Below are positions 23,039-31,226 of a DNA stretch of 45,324 bases, in pieces. Position 1 is the first letter of the stretch, and each line of letters opens with the position of its first letter. The DNA comes from Mangrovactinospora gilvigrisea (GTDB lineage Bacteria > Actinomycetota > Actinomycetes > Streptomycetales > Streptomycetaceae). The DNA lies in NCBI RefSeq assembly GCF_001879105.1, contig NZ_MLCF01000128.1, forward strand, positions 1-45,324, written 5' to 3'. A program made the position numbers and the translations under genes. The notes beneath the pieces are model-generated. The model was not told where the DNA came from, did not search any database, and worked only from the letters and a program-made list of their open reading frames with translations.

Positions 23039-24847
23039 CTGTCGACCGCCATCGTCGTCGGCCCCGGGCCGGGGCCGGACACCGCGCAGTTCGGGTTCAG
23101 CAGCCTGCCGCTGCCGCCCGGCTCGGGGCGCTCCGAGCTGGCCGCGGCCCTCGCGGACGTCCCCCCGGGTGAGCGGGTCGCCGTCATCGACGCCCGCTTC
23201 ACCGGCCATCCGCATGCCCTGCGGCTCGCCCTGATCGACCCCCGCTTCGACGCGGTGCACGTCCCCGGCGTGCTCACCGTCGACGGGCCCGCCCGCGCGG
23301 CGCTGGACGCCGCCGTGCGCGCCGCCCCCGGCGGCCTCGCCGATCCGGACGTGCTCGCCGCGGAGCTCGCCTCGGCCGGCGTCGCGCCCGTCGAGCCCGA
23401 ACTGGGCGAGCTGGTCGCGGCCGTGCCGCGGAACGGCGCCGAGCAGGCCGCCGCGGAGGCGGCGATCGCCGCCGTCGACGACGAGGCGGTGCGGCTGCGC
23501 CGGGCCGTGAAGTCCCGCGACGGGTTCTTCACCACCTTCTGCGTCAGCCCCTACTCCCGCTACATCGCCCGCTGGTGCGCCCGGCGCGGCCTGACGCCCA
23601 ACCAGGTCACCACCGCCTCCCTGGCGGTGGCCGTGATCGCCGCGCTGTGCGCCGCGACCGGCACCCGGATCGGCTTCGTCGCCGCGGGCGTGCTGCTGCT
23701 CGCCTCCTTCGTGCTGGACTGCACCGACGGCCAGCTGGCCCGCTACGCGCTGAAGTACTCCAAGCTCGGCGCCTGGCTGGACGCCACCTTCGACCGCGCC
23801 AAGGAGTACGTCTTCTACGCGGGCCTGGCGGTCGGGGCGATCAGCGCCGGCGGCGACCGGGTGTGGGCGCTGGCACTGGGCGCGATGATCCTGCAGACCT
23901 GCCGGCACGTCGTCGACTTCTCCTACAACGAGGCGTACGCGGACAGCGCCACCAACGACAGCCCCACCGCGGGCATCTCCGACCGGCTGGACGCCGCCGG
24001 CTGGACGGTCTGGGCGCGGCGCATCGTGGTCCTCCCGATCGGCGAGCGCTGGGCGCTGATCGCCGTGCTGACGGCGTGCACCACCCCGCGCATCACGCTG
24101 GTCGTGCTCCTGATCGCGTGCGGCCTCGCGGCCTGCTACACCACCGCGGGCCGGCTGCTGCGCTCCGTCGCGCGGCGGCGCGCGCGCCGCTCCGAGGCGG
24201 CGGCGCGGGCGGTGCGGGAGCTCGCCGACAACGGGCCGATCGCCGACGCGGTGGCCCGGGTGCTGCGCGGGGCGCTCGCCGACGCGCCGGTCCTGGCGGC
24301 GCCGCTGATCGCGCTCTTCGCGGTCGCCGTCCAGCTGGGGGCGCTGCTCTTCGGCGGGGCCGGCCACTGGTGGTCGCTGGCCCCCGCCGTGCTCTACGCC
24401 CTGTGCGCCGGGGCGGCGACCGCGCGTCCGCTGCGCGGCCCGCTGGACTGGCTCGTCCCGCCGTTCTTCCGGGCCGGCGAGTACCTGACGGTGCTGCTGC
24501 TCGCGGCGCTGGCGGTGCCGTCCGGGGCGTCCGGTTCCGACCGGGTGCTGCCCGCGGCGTTCGGGCTGGTGGCGGCGGTCGCCTACCATCACTACGACAC
24601 GGTGTACCGGATCCGCGGCGGCGCGGGGGCCCCCTCCGCGGCCCTGCGCCGGGGTGTCGGCGGGCAGGAGGGCCGCGTGGTTCTTCTCACCGTCCTCGCC
24701 GCGGCGGTGCGCCCCGCGGGATCGCTGGAGCTCGCGTTCACGCTCGTGGCGGCGGTGGTCGCGGCGGTGGTCGTGACCGAGTCCATTCGCTTCTGGATCT
24801 CGGCGGAAGCGCCCGCGGTGCATGACGAGGCGGGTGAGGCCGCGTGA
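23039..24847 (+). CDS. Large CDP-alcohol phosphatidyltransferase family protein (DUF5941-type), probable CTG start
   Basis: About 602 residues. An N-terminal soluble domain (residues ~1-150; RVAVIDARFTGHPHALRLALIDPRFDAV) precedes a CDP-alcohol phosphatidyltransferase core with all conserved positions: D227, D230-G231, A234-R235, G244, D248 and D252. A long multi-span C-terminal half follows. It should transfer a phospho-alcohol from a CDP donor to an acceptor at the membrane. Clearly coding sequence begins well before the first GTG in frame (23255), and no ATG/GTG/TTG exists between the upstream stop at 23030-23032 and that GTG. CTG at 23039 has AGGGAG 9 nt upstream and gives LSTAIVVGP, so I take it as the start. 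It heads the block of cytidylyltransferase, dehydrogenase and export genes. Confidence 0.8.
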   Translation: MSTAIVVGPGPGPDTAQFGFSSLPLPPGSGRSELAAALADVPPGERVAVIDARFTGHPHALRLALIDPRFDAVHVPGVLTVDGPARAALDAAVRAAPGGLADPDVLAAELASAGVAPVEPELGELVAAVPRNGAEQAAAEAAIAAVDDEAVRLRRAVKSRDGFFTTFCVSPYSRYIARWCARRGLTPNQVTTASLAVAVIAALCAATGTRIGFVAAGVLLLASFVLDCTDGQLARYALKYSKLGAWLDATFDRAKEYVFYAGLAVGAISAGGDRVWALALGAMILQTCRHVVDFSYNEAYADSATNDSPTAGISDRLDAAGWTVWARRIVVLPIGERWALIAVLTACTTPRITLVVLLIACGLAACYTTAGRLLRSVARRRARRSEAAARAVRELADNGPIADAVARVLRGALADAPVLAAPLIALFAVAVQLGALLFGGAGHWWSLAPAVLYALCAGAATARPLRGPLDWLVPPFFRAGEYLTVLLLAALAVPSGASGSDRVLPAAFGLVAAVAYHHYDTVYRIRGGAGAPSAALRRGVGGQEGRVVLLTVLAAAVRPAGSLELAFTLVAAVVAAVVVTESIRFWISAEAPAVHDEAGEAA

Positions 24848-24928
24848 TGTGCGACCGTTGCCGGGCGACTCGTCCGCTGTACTCACTCGCGCCCACGCGG
24901 CGGAGCCGCATGTTCGACAGCAGTCCCG

Positions 24929-24943
24929 CGCCCCTGCGGGGCG
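24929..24943 (+). terminator. Hairpin inside the polyol-phosphate operon
   Basis: CGCCCC (24929-24934) pairs with GGGGCG (24938-24943) around TGC. It lies in the 121-bp gap between the DUF5941-type gene and the cytidylyltransferase gene, 25 nt before the next ATG. It may reduce read-through or protect the downstream message. Confidence 0.4.
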
Positions 24944-24968
24944 AAGGCTATGACACAGGAGACATCTC

Positions 24969-25706
24969 ATGATCGGCCTCGTGCTGGCCGCCGGCGCCGG
25001 GCGGCGTCTGCGCCCCTACACCGACACCCTGCCCAAGGCGCTGGTGCCGGTCGATGGGGAGCGCACCGTCCTGGACCTGACGCTCCGCAACTTCGCCGAG
25101 GTGGGCCTCGCCGAGGCCGCCGTCGTCGTCGGCTACCGCGCCGAGGCCGTCGAGGAGCGGCGCGAGAAGCTGGAGCGGCAGTACGGCGTCAAGCTGCGGC
25201 TGGTCCGCAACGACAAGGCCGAGGAGTGGAACAACGCCTACTCCCTGTGGTGCGCGCGGGACGTCATCGCCGAGGGCGTCATCCTCGCCAACGGCGACAC
25301 CGTCCACCCCGTCTCCGTGGAGAAGACGCTGCTCGCCGCCCGCGGGGGCGACCGCAGCATCATCCTGGCGCTGGACACCGTCAAGAGCCTCGCCGACGAG
25401 GAGATGAAGGTGATCGCCGAGCCGGAGGCCGGCGTGCGCCGCATCACCAAGCTGATGGACCCGGCCGAGGCCACCGGCGAGTACATCGGCGTCACCCTCA
25501 TCGAGCCGTCCGCCGCCGCCGGCCTCGCCGACGCGCTGAAGACCACCTTCGAGCGCGACCCGCAGCTGTACTACGAGGACGGCTACCAGGAGCTGGTGGA
25601 CCGCGGCACCACCGTGCACACCGCCGAGATCGGCGACGTCCCGTGGGTGGAGATCGACAACCACGAGGACCTGGCACGGGGTCGGGAGATCGCGTGCCGG
25701 CTCTGA
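24969..25706 (+). CDS. Nucleotidyltransferase, LicC/IPCT-like cytidylyltransferase
   Basis: A 245-residue NTP_transferase enzyme. The nucleotide-binding start is GLVLAAGAGRRLRPYTDTLPKALVPV; then come AEEWNNAYSLWCARDVI, GVILANGDTV with the metal-binding Asp, YIGVTLIEPS, and VPWVEIDNHEDLARG near the end. This pattern (WNN.YSL, a single Asp after the first sheet, EIDN.EDL) fits phosphocholine cytidylyltransferase LicC and inositol-1-phosphate cytidylyltransferase better than dTDP/UDP-sugar enzymes. It would use CTP to activate a phosphorylated alcohol for the flanking CDP-alcohol phosphatidyltransferases, as IPCT does in di-myo-inositol-phosphate synthesis. ATG 24969 has AGGAG upstream. The next gene starts inside its last codons. 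Confidence 0.85.
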   Translation: MIGLVLAAGAGRRLRPYTDTLPKALVPVDGERTVLDLTLRNFAEVGLAEAAVVVGYRAEAVEERREKLERQYGVKLRLVRNDKAEEWNNAYSLWCARDVIAEGVILANGDTVHPVSVEKTLLAARGGDRSIILALDTVKSLADEEMKVIAEPEAGVRRITKLMDPAEATGEYIGVTLIEPSAAAGLADALKTTFERDPQLYYEDGYQELVDRGTTVHTAEIGDVPWVEIDNHEDLARGREIACRL

Positions 25707-26776
25707 CCCGACTGCTGCCCGCACCGGTGGGCATCGACATCCGCGCCGGGGCGCTGGACGAGCTGGCCGGCATCCTCGCCGACCAGCGCGTCGCCACCAG
25801 CGGCCGGTTCGCGGTGGCCTACAGCGCCGGCTCGGGCGCGGGCCTGCGCGAGCGGCTGGAGCCGCGGCTGCCCGCCGCCGACTGGTACGAGGTGTGCGGC
25901 GGCACCCTCGACGACGCCGTCCAGCTCGCCGACTCGATCCGCTCGGGCCACTACGAGGTCCTGGTGGGCCTCGGCGGCGGCAAGATCATCGACGTGGCGA
26001 AGTACGCCGCGGCGCGGGTCGGCGTCTCCGTCGTCTCGGTCGCCACCAACCTCGCCCACGACGGGATCTGCTCGCCCGTCAGCACCCTGGACAACGACGC
26101 GGGCCGCGGCTCCTACGGGGTGCCCACCCCGGCGGCCGTCGTCATCGACCTGGACGTGATCCGCCAGGCGCCCGCGCGGTTCGTCCGCGGCGGCATCGGC
26201 GACGTGGTGTCGAACATCTCGGCCTGCGCCGACTGGGAGCTCTCCCACCGGGTGACGGGGGAGCAGGTCGACGGCCTCGCCTTCGCCATGGCCCGCAACG
26301 CCGGGGAGGCCATACTCAACCACCCCGGCAGCCCCGCCGACGACGCCTTCCTCACCTCGCTCGCCGAGGCGCTGGTGATGTCCGGGATCTCCATGTCGAT
26401 CGCCGGCAGCTCGCGGCCCTCCTCGGGCGCCTGCCACGAGATCTCCCACGCGCTGGTGCAGCTCTTCCCGCAGCGCGCCACCTCGCACGGCGAGGAGTGC
26501 GGGCTGGGCGCGGCGTTCGCCACCCATCTGCGCGGCGAGCACGCGCTGAGCCTGCGCATGGCCGGCTGCCTGGCGCGCCACGGGCTGCCGGTGACGGCCG
26601 AGCAGCTGGGCTTCACCCTCGACGAGTTCGTCCGCGCGGTGGAGTTCGCGCCGCGGACCCGTCCGGGGCGCTACACCATCCTCGAACACCTCGACCTCGA
26701 CCAGGACGCCATCCGGGATGCCTACACCGACTACCTCGCAACCCTCCGGTCCAGTGCAGAACTCACGACCGCGTAA
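25694..26776 (+). CDS. Glycerol-1-phosphate dehydrogenase-like enzyme (AraM/EgsA family)
   Basis: A 360-residue member of the iron-containing alcohol dehydrogenase/dehydroquinate-synthase-like fold. The NAD(P)-binding segment is LGGGKIIDVAKYAA (G94-K97), followed by VSVATNLAHDGICSPVS, which closely follows the G1P dehydrogenase pattern. The probable metal ligands are D123, H248 (ACHEISH) and H265 (TSHGEECG). AraM/EgsA enzymes reduce dihydroxyacetone phosphate to sn-glycerol-1-phosphate, the archaeal stereoisomer. Here the product could be that or another polyol phosphate. GTG 25694 has GGGAG 5 nt upstream and overlaps the cytidylyltransferase gene by 13 bp; it also overlaps the next gene. The operon position suggests it makes the alcohol phosphate that is then activated with CTP. 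Confidence 0.85.
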   Translation: MPALTRLLPAPVGIDIRAGALDELAGILADQRVATSGRFAVAYSAGSGAGLRERLEPRLPAADWYEVCGGTLDDAVQLADSIRSGHYEVLVGLGGGKIIDVAKYAAARVGVSVVSVATNLAHDGICSPVSTLDNDAGRGSYGVPTPAAVVIDLDVIRQAPARFVRGGIGDVVSNISACADWELSHRVTGEQVDGLAFAMARNAGEAILNHPGSPADDAFLTSLAEALVMSGISMSIAGSSRPSSGACHEISHALVQLFPQRATSHGEECGLGAAFATHLRGEHALSLRMAGCLARHGLPVTAEQLGFTLDEFVRAVEFAPRTRPGRYTILEHLDLDQDAIRDAYTDYLATLRSSAELTTA

Positions 26777-27554
26777 GCCGACGCTCGCCGAGTACCGCGC
26801 GGTCGCCCACCCGCCCGGCCTCAAGGAGCGCCGCAGCGGAGAGCACTGGGCGGGCCGGCTGTACATGCGGGACGTCTCCTCCCGCATCAGCCGCCATCTG
26901 GTGAACGGGCGGCTGACGCCCAATCACTACACCTGGATCATGACGGTCGCCGGGCTGCTCAGCGGTCCCGCGCTGCTGGTGCCGGGGATCGCCGGGGCGG
27001 TGCTGGGCGCCGTCATGATGCAGCTGTACCTGCTGCTGGACTGCATGGACGGCGAGCTGGCCCGCTGGCGGAACCAGAAGTCCGTGGTGGGCGTGTACCT
27101 GGATCGGGTGGGCGCCTACCTCGCCGACGCCAGCCTGCTGGCCGGCTTCGGGCTGCGCTGCGCCGGCGTCGGCCAGGGCCACGGGGCGACCGAGCCGTGG
27201 TGGGCGGTGCTCGGGGTGGGCGCCGCGCTCTGCGCGATCCTGATCAAGTCCGAGACGGACCTGGTGCACGTCGCCCGCGCCGCCGCCGGGATGCCGGTGA
27301 TCGGCGAGTCGGCGTCGGTGCCCCGCTCCGGCGGGGTGGCGCTGGCCCGCCGGCTGGCGTCCGGGCTGCAGTTCCACCGCCTGATCGGCGGCATCGAGGC
27401 GAGCCTGGTGATCGTCGTGGTCGCGGTCGTCGACCTCTTCGTGGGCGGCGGCCTGACGGTGCAGCGGGTGCTGGTGGTGGTGGTGTGCGCCATCGCGGTT
27501 CTCCAGACGGCGCTCCACCTGGCCAGCATCATGTTCTCCAGCAGGCTCCGGTGA
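26754..27554 (+). CDS. CDP-alcohol phosphatidyltransferase with a variant catalytic motif
   Basis: About 266 residues, membrane-embedded. The motif runs D96-x2-D99-G100-x2-A103-R104-x8-G113-x3-D117, but the fourth acidic position, 4 residues later, is Ala (A121, in YLDRVGAYL). In well-studied members that Asp is the proposed base, so this enzyme either uses another residue or belongs to a divergent subfamily. Polytopic helices follow. The start is uncertain: GTG 26754 (23-bp overlap with the dehydrogenase) or ATG 26718 (59-bp overlap), neither with a clear ribosome site, so translation is probably coupled. It probably transfers the CDP-activated alcohol phosphate to a lipid or polymer acceptor. 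The GT2 gene follows after 21 bp. Confidence 0.82.
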   Translation: MQNSRPRKPTLAEYRAVAHPPGLKERRSGEHWAGRLYMRDVSSRISRHLVNGRLTPNHYTWIMTVAGLLSGPALLVPGIAGAVLGAVMMQLYLLLDCMDGELARWRNQKSVVGVYLDRVGAYLADASLLAGFGLRCAGVGQGHGATEPWWAVLGVGAALCAILIKSETDLVHVARAAAGMPVIGESASVPRSGGVALARRLASGLQFHRLIGGIEASLVIVVVAVVDLFVGGGLTVQRVLVVVVCAIAVLQTALHLASIMFSSRLR

Positions 27555-27575
27555 GCCGGTGACAGGGAAGGGAGC

Positions 27576-28526
27576 GTGTTCCCGATGGGCGAGGCGGTAG
27601 CGCCGGTGCCCCGCGAGGGCGGGGCCGCGGTGCGCGAGCCGGAGGCGGTGCCGATGCGGCTGGGCGCGGTGGTGCTCACCATGGGCAACCGCCCGGCCGA
27701 GCTGACCGCGCTGCTGGAGTCGGTGGCCAGGCAGCAGGGCGCCCCGGTCGAGACGGTGGTGGTGGGCAACGGCGCCCCGCTGCCTCCGCTGCCGGACGGC
27801 GTGCGCGGCATCGAGCTGCCCGAGAACCTCGGCATCCCGGCCGGGCGGAACGTCGGCATCGAGGCGTTCGGCCCCAGCGGCCGGGAGGTCGACGCGATCC
27901 TCTTCCTCGACGACGACGGCCTGCTGCCGGACGACGACGCGGCCCAGAAGGTCCGCCGGGCGTTCGAGGCGGACGGCCGGCTCGGCATCGTCACCTTCCG
28001 GATCGCCGACCCGGAGACCGGCACCACCCAGCGGCGCCACGTGCCGCGGCTGCGCGCCTCGGACCCGCTGCGCTCCTCCCGGGTGACGACGTTCCTGGGC
28101 GGCGCCAACGCGGTGCGCACCAAGGTCTTCGCCGAGGCGGGGGAGCTGCCCGGCGAGTTCTTCTACGCCCACGAGGAGACCGACCTGGCCTGGCGGGCCC
28201 TGGACCGCGGCTGGGACATCGAGTACCGGGGCGACATCGTGCTGCTCCACCCCAGGACCCCGCCGTCCCGGCACGCCGTCTACCACCGCATGGTGGCGCG
28301 CAACCGGGTCTGGCTGGCACGCCGCAACCTGCCCGCCCCGCTGATCCCGCTCTACCTGGGGGTCTGGGTGGCGCTGACGCTGGCGCGCCGCCCCTCGCCC
28401 GAGGCGCTGCGCTCCTGGTTCGGAGGATTCCGCGAAGGATGGAACACTCCTTGCGGGGAACGCAGGCCCATGTCGTGGCGGACCGTGTGGCGGCTGACCC
28501 GCCTCGGTCGGCCCCCCATCGTCTGA
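27576..28526 (+). CDS. Family 2 glycosyltransferase
   Basis: A 316-residue inverting GT2 (GT-A fold) enzyme. Visible: MRLGAVVLTMGNRPAELTALLESV, ELPENLGIPAGRNVGIE, the metal-binding AILFLDDDGLL, and the late catalytic acid region GEFFYAHEETDLAWRALDRG. The rest resembles rhamnosyl- and galactofuranosyl-type transferases. No large hydrophobic region apart from a segment near LIPLYLGVWVALTLA, so it is probably membrane-associated on the inside. GTG 27576 has GGAAGGGAG directly before it; an ATG 9 bases later is the alternative. In the operon it would glycosylate the lipid- or polymer-bound product before export. Donor and acceptor are unknown. Confidence 0.88.
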   Translation: MFPMGEAVAPVPREGGAAVREPEAVPMRLGAVVLTMGNRPAELTALLESVARQQGAPVETVVVGNGAPLPPLPDGVRGIELPENLGIPAGRNVGIEAFGPSGREVDAILFLDDDGLLPDDDAAQKVRRAFEADGRLGIVTFRIADPETGTTQRRHVPRLRASDPLRSSRVTTFLGGANAVRTKVFAEAGELPGEFFYAHEETDLAWRALDRGWDIEYRGDIVLLHPRTPPSRHAVYHRMVARNRVWLARRNLPAPLIPLYLGVWVALTLARRPSPEALRSWFGGFREGWNTPCGERRPMSWRTVWRLTRLGRPPIV

Positions 28527-28538
28527 CCGGCGGCCGCC

Positions 28539-29510
28539 ATGGACGCATCCAGCCCAGCCAAGGACATCGAGGACACAGAGGACACCGTGTCAACAGTCAC
28601 CGACATGCCCCCCCTCCCGGGAGCGCCCGAGGGCGCGCCCGAGGACCGGGGGCTCACCCCGAAACAGTTGGCGGACAAGTACGCGCTCGCCGTCAGCGGC
28701 CGCCGTCCTGGGCTGGTCACCTATGTCAAGCAGCTGTGGCGGCGCCGCCAGTTCATCGTCTCGTTCGCGACGGCGAAGCTGACGGCCCAGTACACGACCG
28801 CCAAGATGGGGCAGCTGTGGCAGGTGCTGACGCCGCTGCTGAACATCCTGGTCTACTACTTCGTGTTCGGTGTGCTGCTGGGCACCAAGCGCAACATCCC
28901 GGACTTCATCCAGTACCTGTCCATCGGCGTGTTCATCTTCACGTTCACGCAGCAGGCGGTGCTGCAGGGCACCCGGTCGATCTCCAGCAACCTGGGGCTG
29001 ATCCGGGCGCTGCACTTCCCGCGGGCGTGCATGCCGATCTCCACCACCGTGCAGCAGCTCCAGCAGCTGCTCTTCTCGCTCGTGGTGATGATCGCGATCG
29101 TGCTGGTGGTGCAGCCGCCGACGCTGACCTGGCTGCTGCTGATCCCCGCGCTGGTGCTGCAGTTCGTCTTCAACACCGGCCTGTCGCTGATCGTGGCCCG
29201 GCTGGGCGCCAAGGTGACGGACATGGCGCAGCTGGTGCCCTTCATCCTGCGGACGTGGATGTACACGTCCGGCGTGATGTGGAGCCTGACGGTCGTCAGC
29301 CACGGCAAGCCCGAGTGGGTGAAGATCCTGCTCGCGGTGAACCCGGCCGCGGTCTACATCGACCTGGCCCGCTACTCGCTGCTGGACTCGTTCCACGCCA
29401 ACCAGCTGCCGCACCATGTGTGGCTGCTGGCGGTGGCCTGGGCCGTGGTCGTCGGCATCGGCGGGTTCATCTACTTCTGGCGCGCGGAGGAGGAGTACGG
29501 ACGTGGCTGA
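28539..29510 (+). CDS. ABC-2 type polysaccharide/teichoic-acid export permease (TagG/Wzm-like)
   Basis: A 323-residue permease: a polar N-terminus of ~60 residues, then TAKLTAQYTTAKMGQLWQVLTPLLN, the signature entry of ABC2 export permeases, and six membrane helices ending EEEYGRG. With the ATPase encoded by the overlapping next gene it would export a lipid-linked glycan or phosphodiester polymer. ATG 28539 is possible, but GTG 28587 has GAGGAC about 6 nt upstream and would remove an Asp/Glu-rich start; the choice is open. It has a paralogue without ATPase at 20959-21816. Confidence 0.9.
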   Translation: MDASSPAKDIEDTEDTVSTVTDMPPLPGAPEGAPEDRGLTPKQLADKYALAVSGRRPGLVTYVKQLWRRRQFIVSFATAKLTAQYTTAKMGQLWQVLTPLLNILVYYFVFGVLLGTKRNIPDFIQYLSIGVFIFTFTQQAVLQGTRSISSNLGLIRALHFPRACMPISTTVQQLQQLLFSLVVMIAIVLVVQPPTLTWLLLIPALVLQFVFNTGLSLIVARLGAKVTDMAQLVPFILRTWMYTSGVMWSLTVVSHGKPEWVKILLAVNPAAVYIDLARYSLLDSFHANQLPHHVWLLAVAWAVVVGIGGFIYFWRAEEEYGRG

Positions 29511-30426
29511 CAACTCGACTGATCTGCTGGCCGAGGCGGTGGCCCCGGAGGGCCCGCGCTGGGAGACCTTCGTGCGCGAGCTGCCGCCCGAGGAGGGCGG
29601 CGGCTATGTGACGGTCACCGTCGACAACGAGACGGGCAGGGAGATCGTCCGCCCCTACCGCAAGGTGGGCACCGAGCCGACGGTCGTCTGCGACGAGCTG
29701 CACATCGTCTACAAGGTGTACGGCGCCTCGGCGGGCAAGGGCAGCGCGACCTCGGCGCTGGGCCGGCTGATGCTGCGCCGCCGCGCGGCAGGCGTGCGCG
29801 AGGTGCACGCGGTGCGCGGCGTCTCCTTCACCGCCTACAAGGGCGAGTCGATCGGGATCATCGGCTCCAACGGCTCGGGCAAGTCGACGCTGCTCAAGGC
29901 GATCGCCGGCCTGCTGCCGGCGGAGCGCGGCGCGGTCTTCACGCACGGCCAGCCCTCGCTGCTGGGCGTCAACGCGGCCCTGATGAACGACCTGACGGGC
30001 GAGCGGAACGTGGTGCTCGGCGGCCTGGCGATGGGCATGACGCCGAAGGAGGTGGCGGACCGCTACGAGAACATCGTCGACTTCTCCGGGATCAACGAGA
30101 AGGGCGACTTCATCTCGCTGCCGATGCGGACGTACTCCTCCGGCATGGCGGCGCGGCTGCGGTTCTCCATCGCGGCGGCGAAGACGCACGACGTGCTGAT
30201 GATCGACGAGGCGCTGGCGACCGGCGACGCGAAGTTCCAGAAGCGCAGCGAGCAGCGGATCCGCGAGCTGCGCGAGGAGGCGGGGACGGTCTTCCTCGTC
30301 AGCCACAACAACCGCTCGGTGCGCGAGGTCTGCGACCGGGTGCTGTGGCTGGAGAAGGGCAAGCTGATCATGGACGGGCCGACGGAGGAAGTCCTCCAGG
30401 CCTACGAGAAGGAGTCCGGCAAGTAG
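29503..30426 (+). CDS. Polysaccharide/teichoic-acid export ATPase (TagH/Wzt-like)
   Basis: A 307-residue ABC ATPase with an ~75-residue N-terminal extension before the domain (VCDELHIVYKVYG). Walker A is IGSNGSGKSTLL, the signature is the TagH/Wzt variant YSSGMAARLRFS, and Walker B is VLMIDEALATGD with a downstream SHNNRSVREVC switch region. The protein ends soon after the ATPase domain, so it lacks the C-terminal glycan-recognition domain of Wzt from O9a-type systems. GTG 29503 overlaps the permease stop by 8 bp, with GGAGGAGG upstream. It ends the polyol-phosphate/export operon, followed by a very stable hairpin. Confidence 0.92.
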   Translation: MADNSTDLLAEAVAPEGPRWETFVRELPPEEGGGYVTVTVDNETGREIVRPYRKVGTEPTVVCDELHIVYKVYGASAGKGSATSALGRLMLRRRAAGVREVHAVRGVSFTAYKGESIGIIGSNGSGKSTLLKAIAGLLPAERGAVFTHGQPSLLGVNAALMNDLTGERNVVLGGLAMGMTPKEVADRYENIVDFSGINEKGDFISLPMRTYSSGMAARLRFSIAAAKTHDVLMIDEALATGDAKFQKRSEQRIRELREEAGTVFLVSHNNRSVREVCDRVLWLEKGKLIMDGPTEEVLQAYEKESGK

Positions 30427-30472
30427 CGGTTCCCGCTCGTCCCGCAGTTCGCGCGGCGCACGGCTCGCCGCC

Positions 30473-30530
30473 CCTCCGCCCCGGCACCCCGCCCGATCGC
30501 CATCGGCGATCGCGGGTGCCGGGGCGGAGG
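30473..30530. terminator. Bidirectional terminator, GC-rich hairpin repeat copy 4
   Basis: CCTCCGCCCCGGCACC (30473-30488) pairs perfectly with 30515-30530, and CGATCGCC (30494-30501) with GGCGATCG (30505-30512) around ATC, giving 24 base pairs. It lies between the end of the export ATPase gene and the stop of the convergent small gene, whose stop codon is 2 nt beyond it. Confidence 0.8.
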
Positions 30531-30532
30531 CG

Positions 30533-30760
30533 TCAGCGCACGCGCGCCTCGAGCGCCCGCTCCCCGCCGCGGAACGGATCCCGGGCGGTGACCCGCACCG
30601 CTCCGGCGAGGTCGCGGAGGACCGCGACCGCCTCGCCCAGCGCCGACATCGAAATCACGCGGCCCGGCGGCAACTGCTCGTAGGGGATGACCGGGAGCCA
30701 GCCTCCCGCGGTGTGGATCTGGACCCAGGCCGTGCGTTGCGCCTGCTGAGGGTGAGCCAT
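30533..30760 (-). CDS. Small conserved-looking protein of unknown function
   Basis: A 75-residue protein starting MAHPQQAQRTAWVQIHTAGGW with an excellent ribosome site (AAGGGAG 6-12 nt before ATG 30760). It is soluble, contains WLPVIPYEQLPPGRVISM and ends in an Arg-rich DPFRGGERALEARVR. I do not recognise the family. It is divergent from the hopanoid operon, across a 466-bp gap, and could be a small regulator or accessory, but nothing in it shows that. Confidence 0.7.
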   Translation of the reverse strand: MAHPQQAQRTAWVQIHTAGGWLPVIPYEQLPPGRVISMSALGEAVAVLRDLAGAVRVTARDPFRGGERALEARVR

Positions 30761-31226
30761 GGTGCGCTCCCTTCGGGGTGGTGCGCTCTCTTGCGGGTGA
30801 TGCCCAGTTTGTGCGCTTCGGCACCGAAATTCATCGTGAACGTGGCTTTCGCCCGAAGGTGGTGACGTTCGGGCAGATGTTCGTCGGGCAGGTGTGCCCC
30901 GCACGGAGGGGTGATCGTCCGGAACCGTGGGCCGAACGGCCCTCGTCCCCCATCCCGACGCGTCCGCGCTTTTGCCTCGGCTATACGATGCGCAAGATGC
31001 GAGAGTGACGCGCGGGGGAGCGCGTGCGGTTCCCTGCCGGAATCGCCGGGCCGGATGGCCTGTTGAAGTGAACATGCTTCTGGAGGGGCGGTCCGGCGGG
31101 GGTCCCGGACGGGCGCGCCGGGATCGGTGGAGGGTGTGTTCGGTGTAGAACGGGGGATGAAGCGAGCGTGGCAACAATGACCGGTTTTGTGCGGATATTG
31201 AACGGTGGCGGAGGTCGATCGGATCG
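30761..31226. promoter_or_regulatory. Long intergenic region upstream of the hopanoid operon
   Basis: 466 bp without a supportable gene; third-position bias is absent in all frames and GC content is lower than around it. It must hold the hopanoid operon promoter and that of the divergent small gene. I see no clear sigma-70 hexamer pair with proper spacing. A GGAAC...CGTC pair at 30920-30945 has an ECF-like look but the spacer is 18 nt. GGTGCGCTC is repeated around 30761 and 30779. Confidence 0.5.

Noticed and set aside
30920..30945. ECF-type promoter GGAAC...CGTC before hpnC
   Set aside because: Spacer of 18 nt and partial motifs, more than 280 bp from the start codon; too weak to call.
30778..31008. 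A 76-codon frame upstream of the hopanoid operon
   Set aside because: Third positions show no GC bias, the peptide has no recognisable features, and there is no convincing ribosome site.
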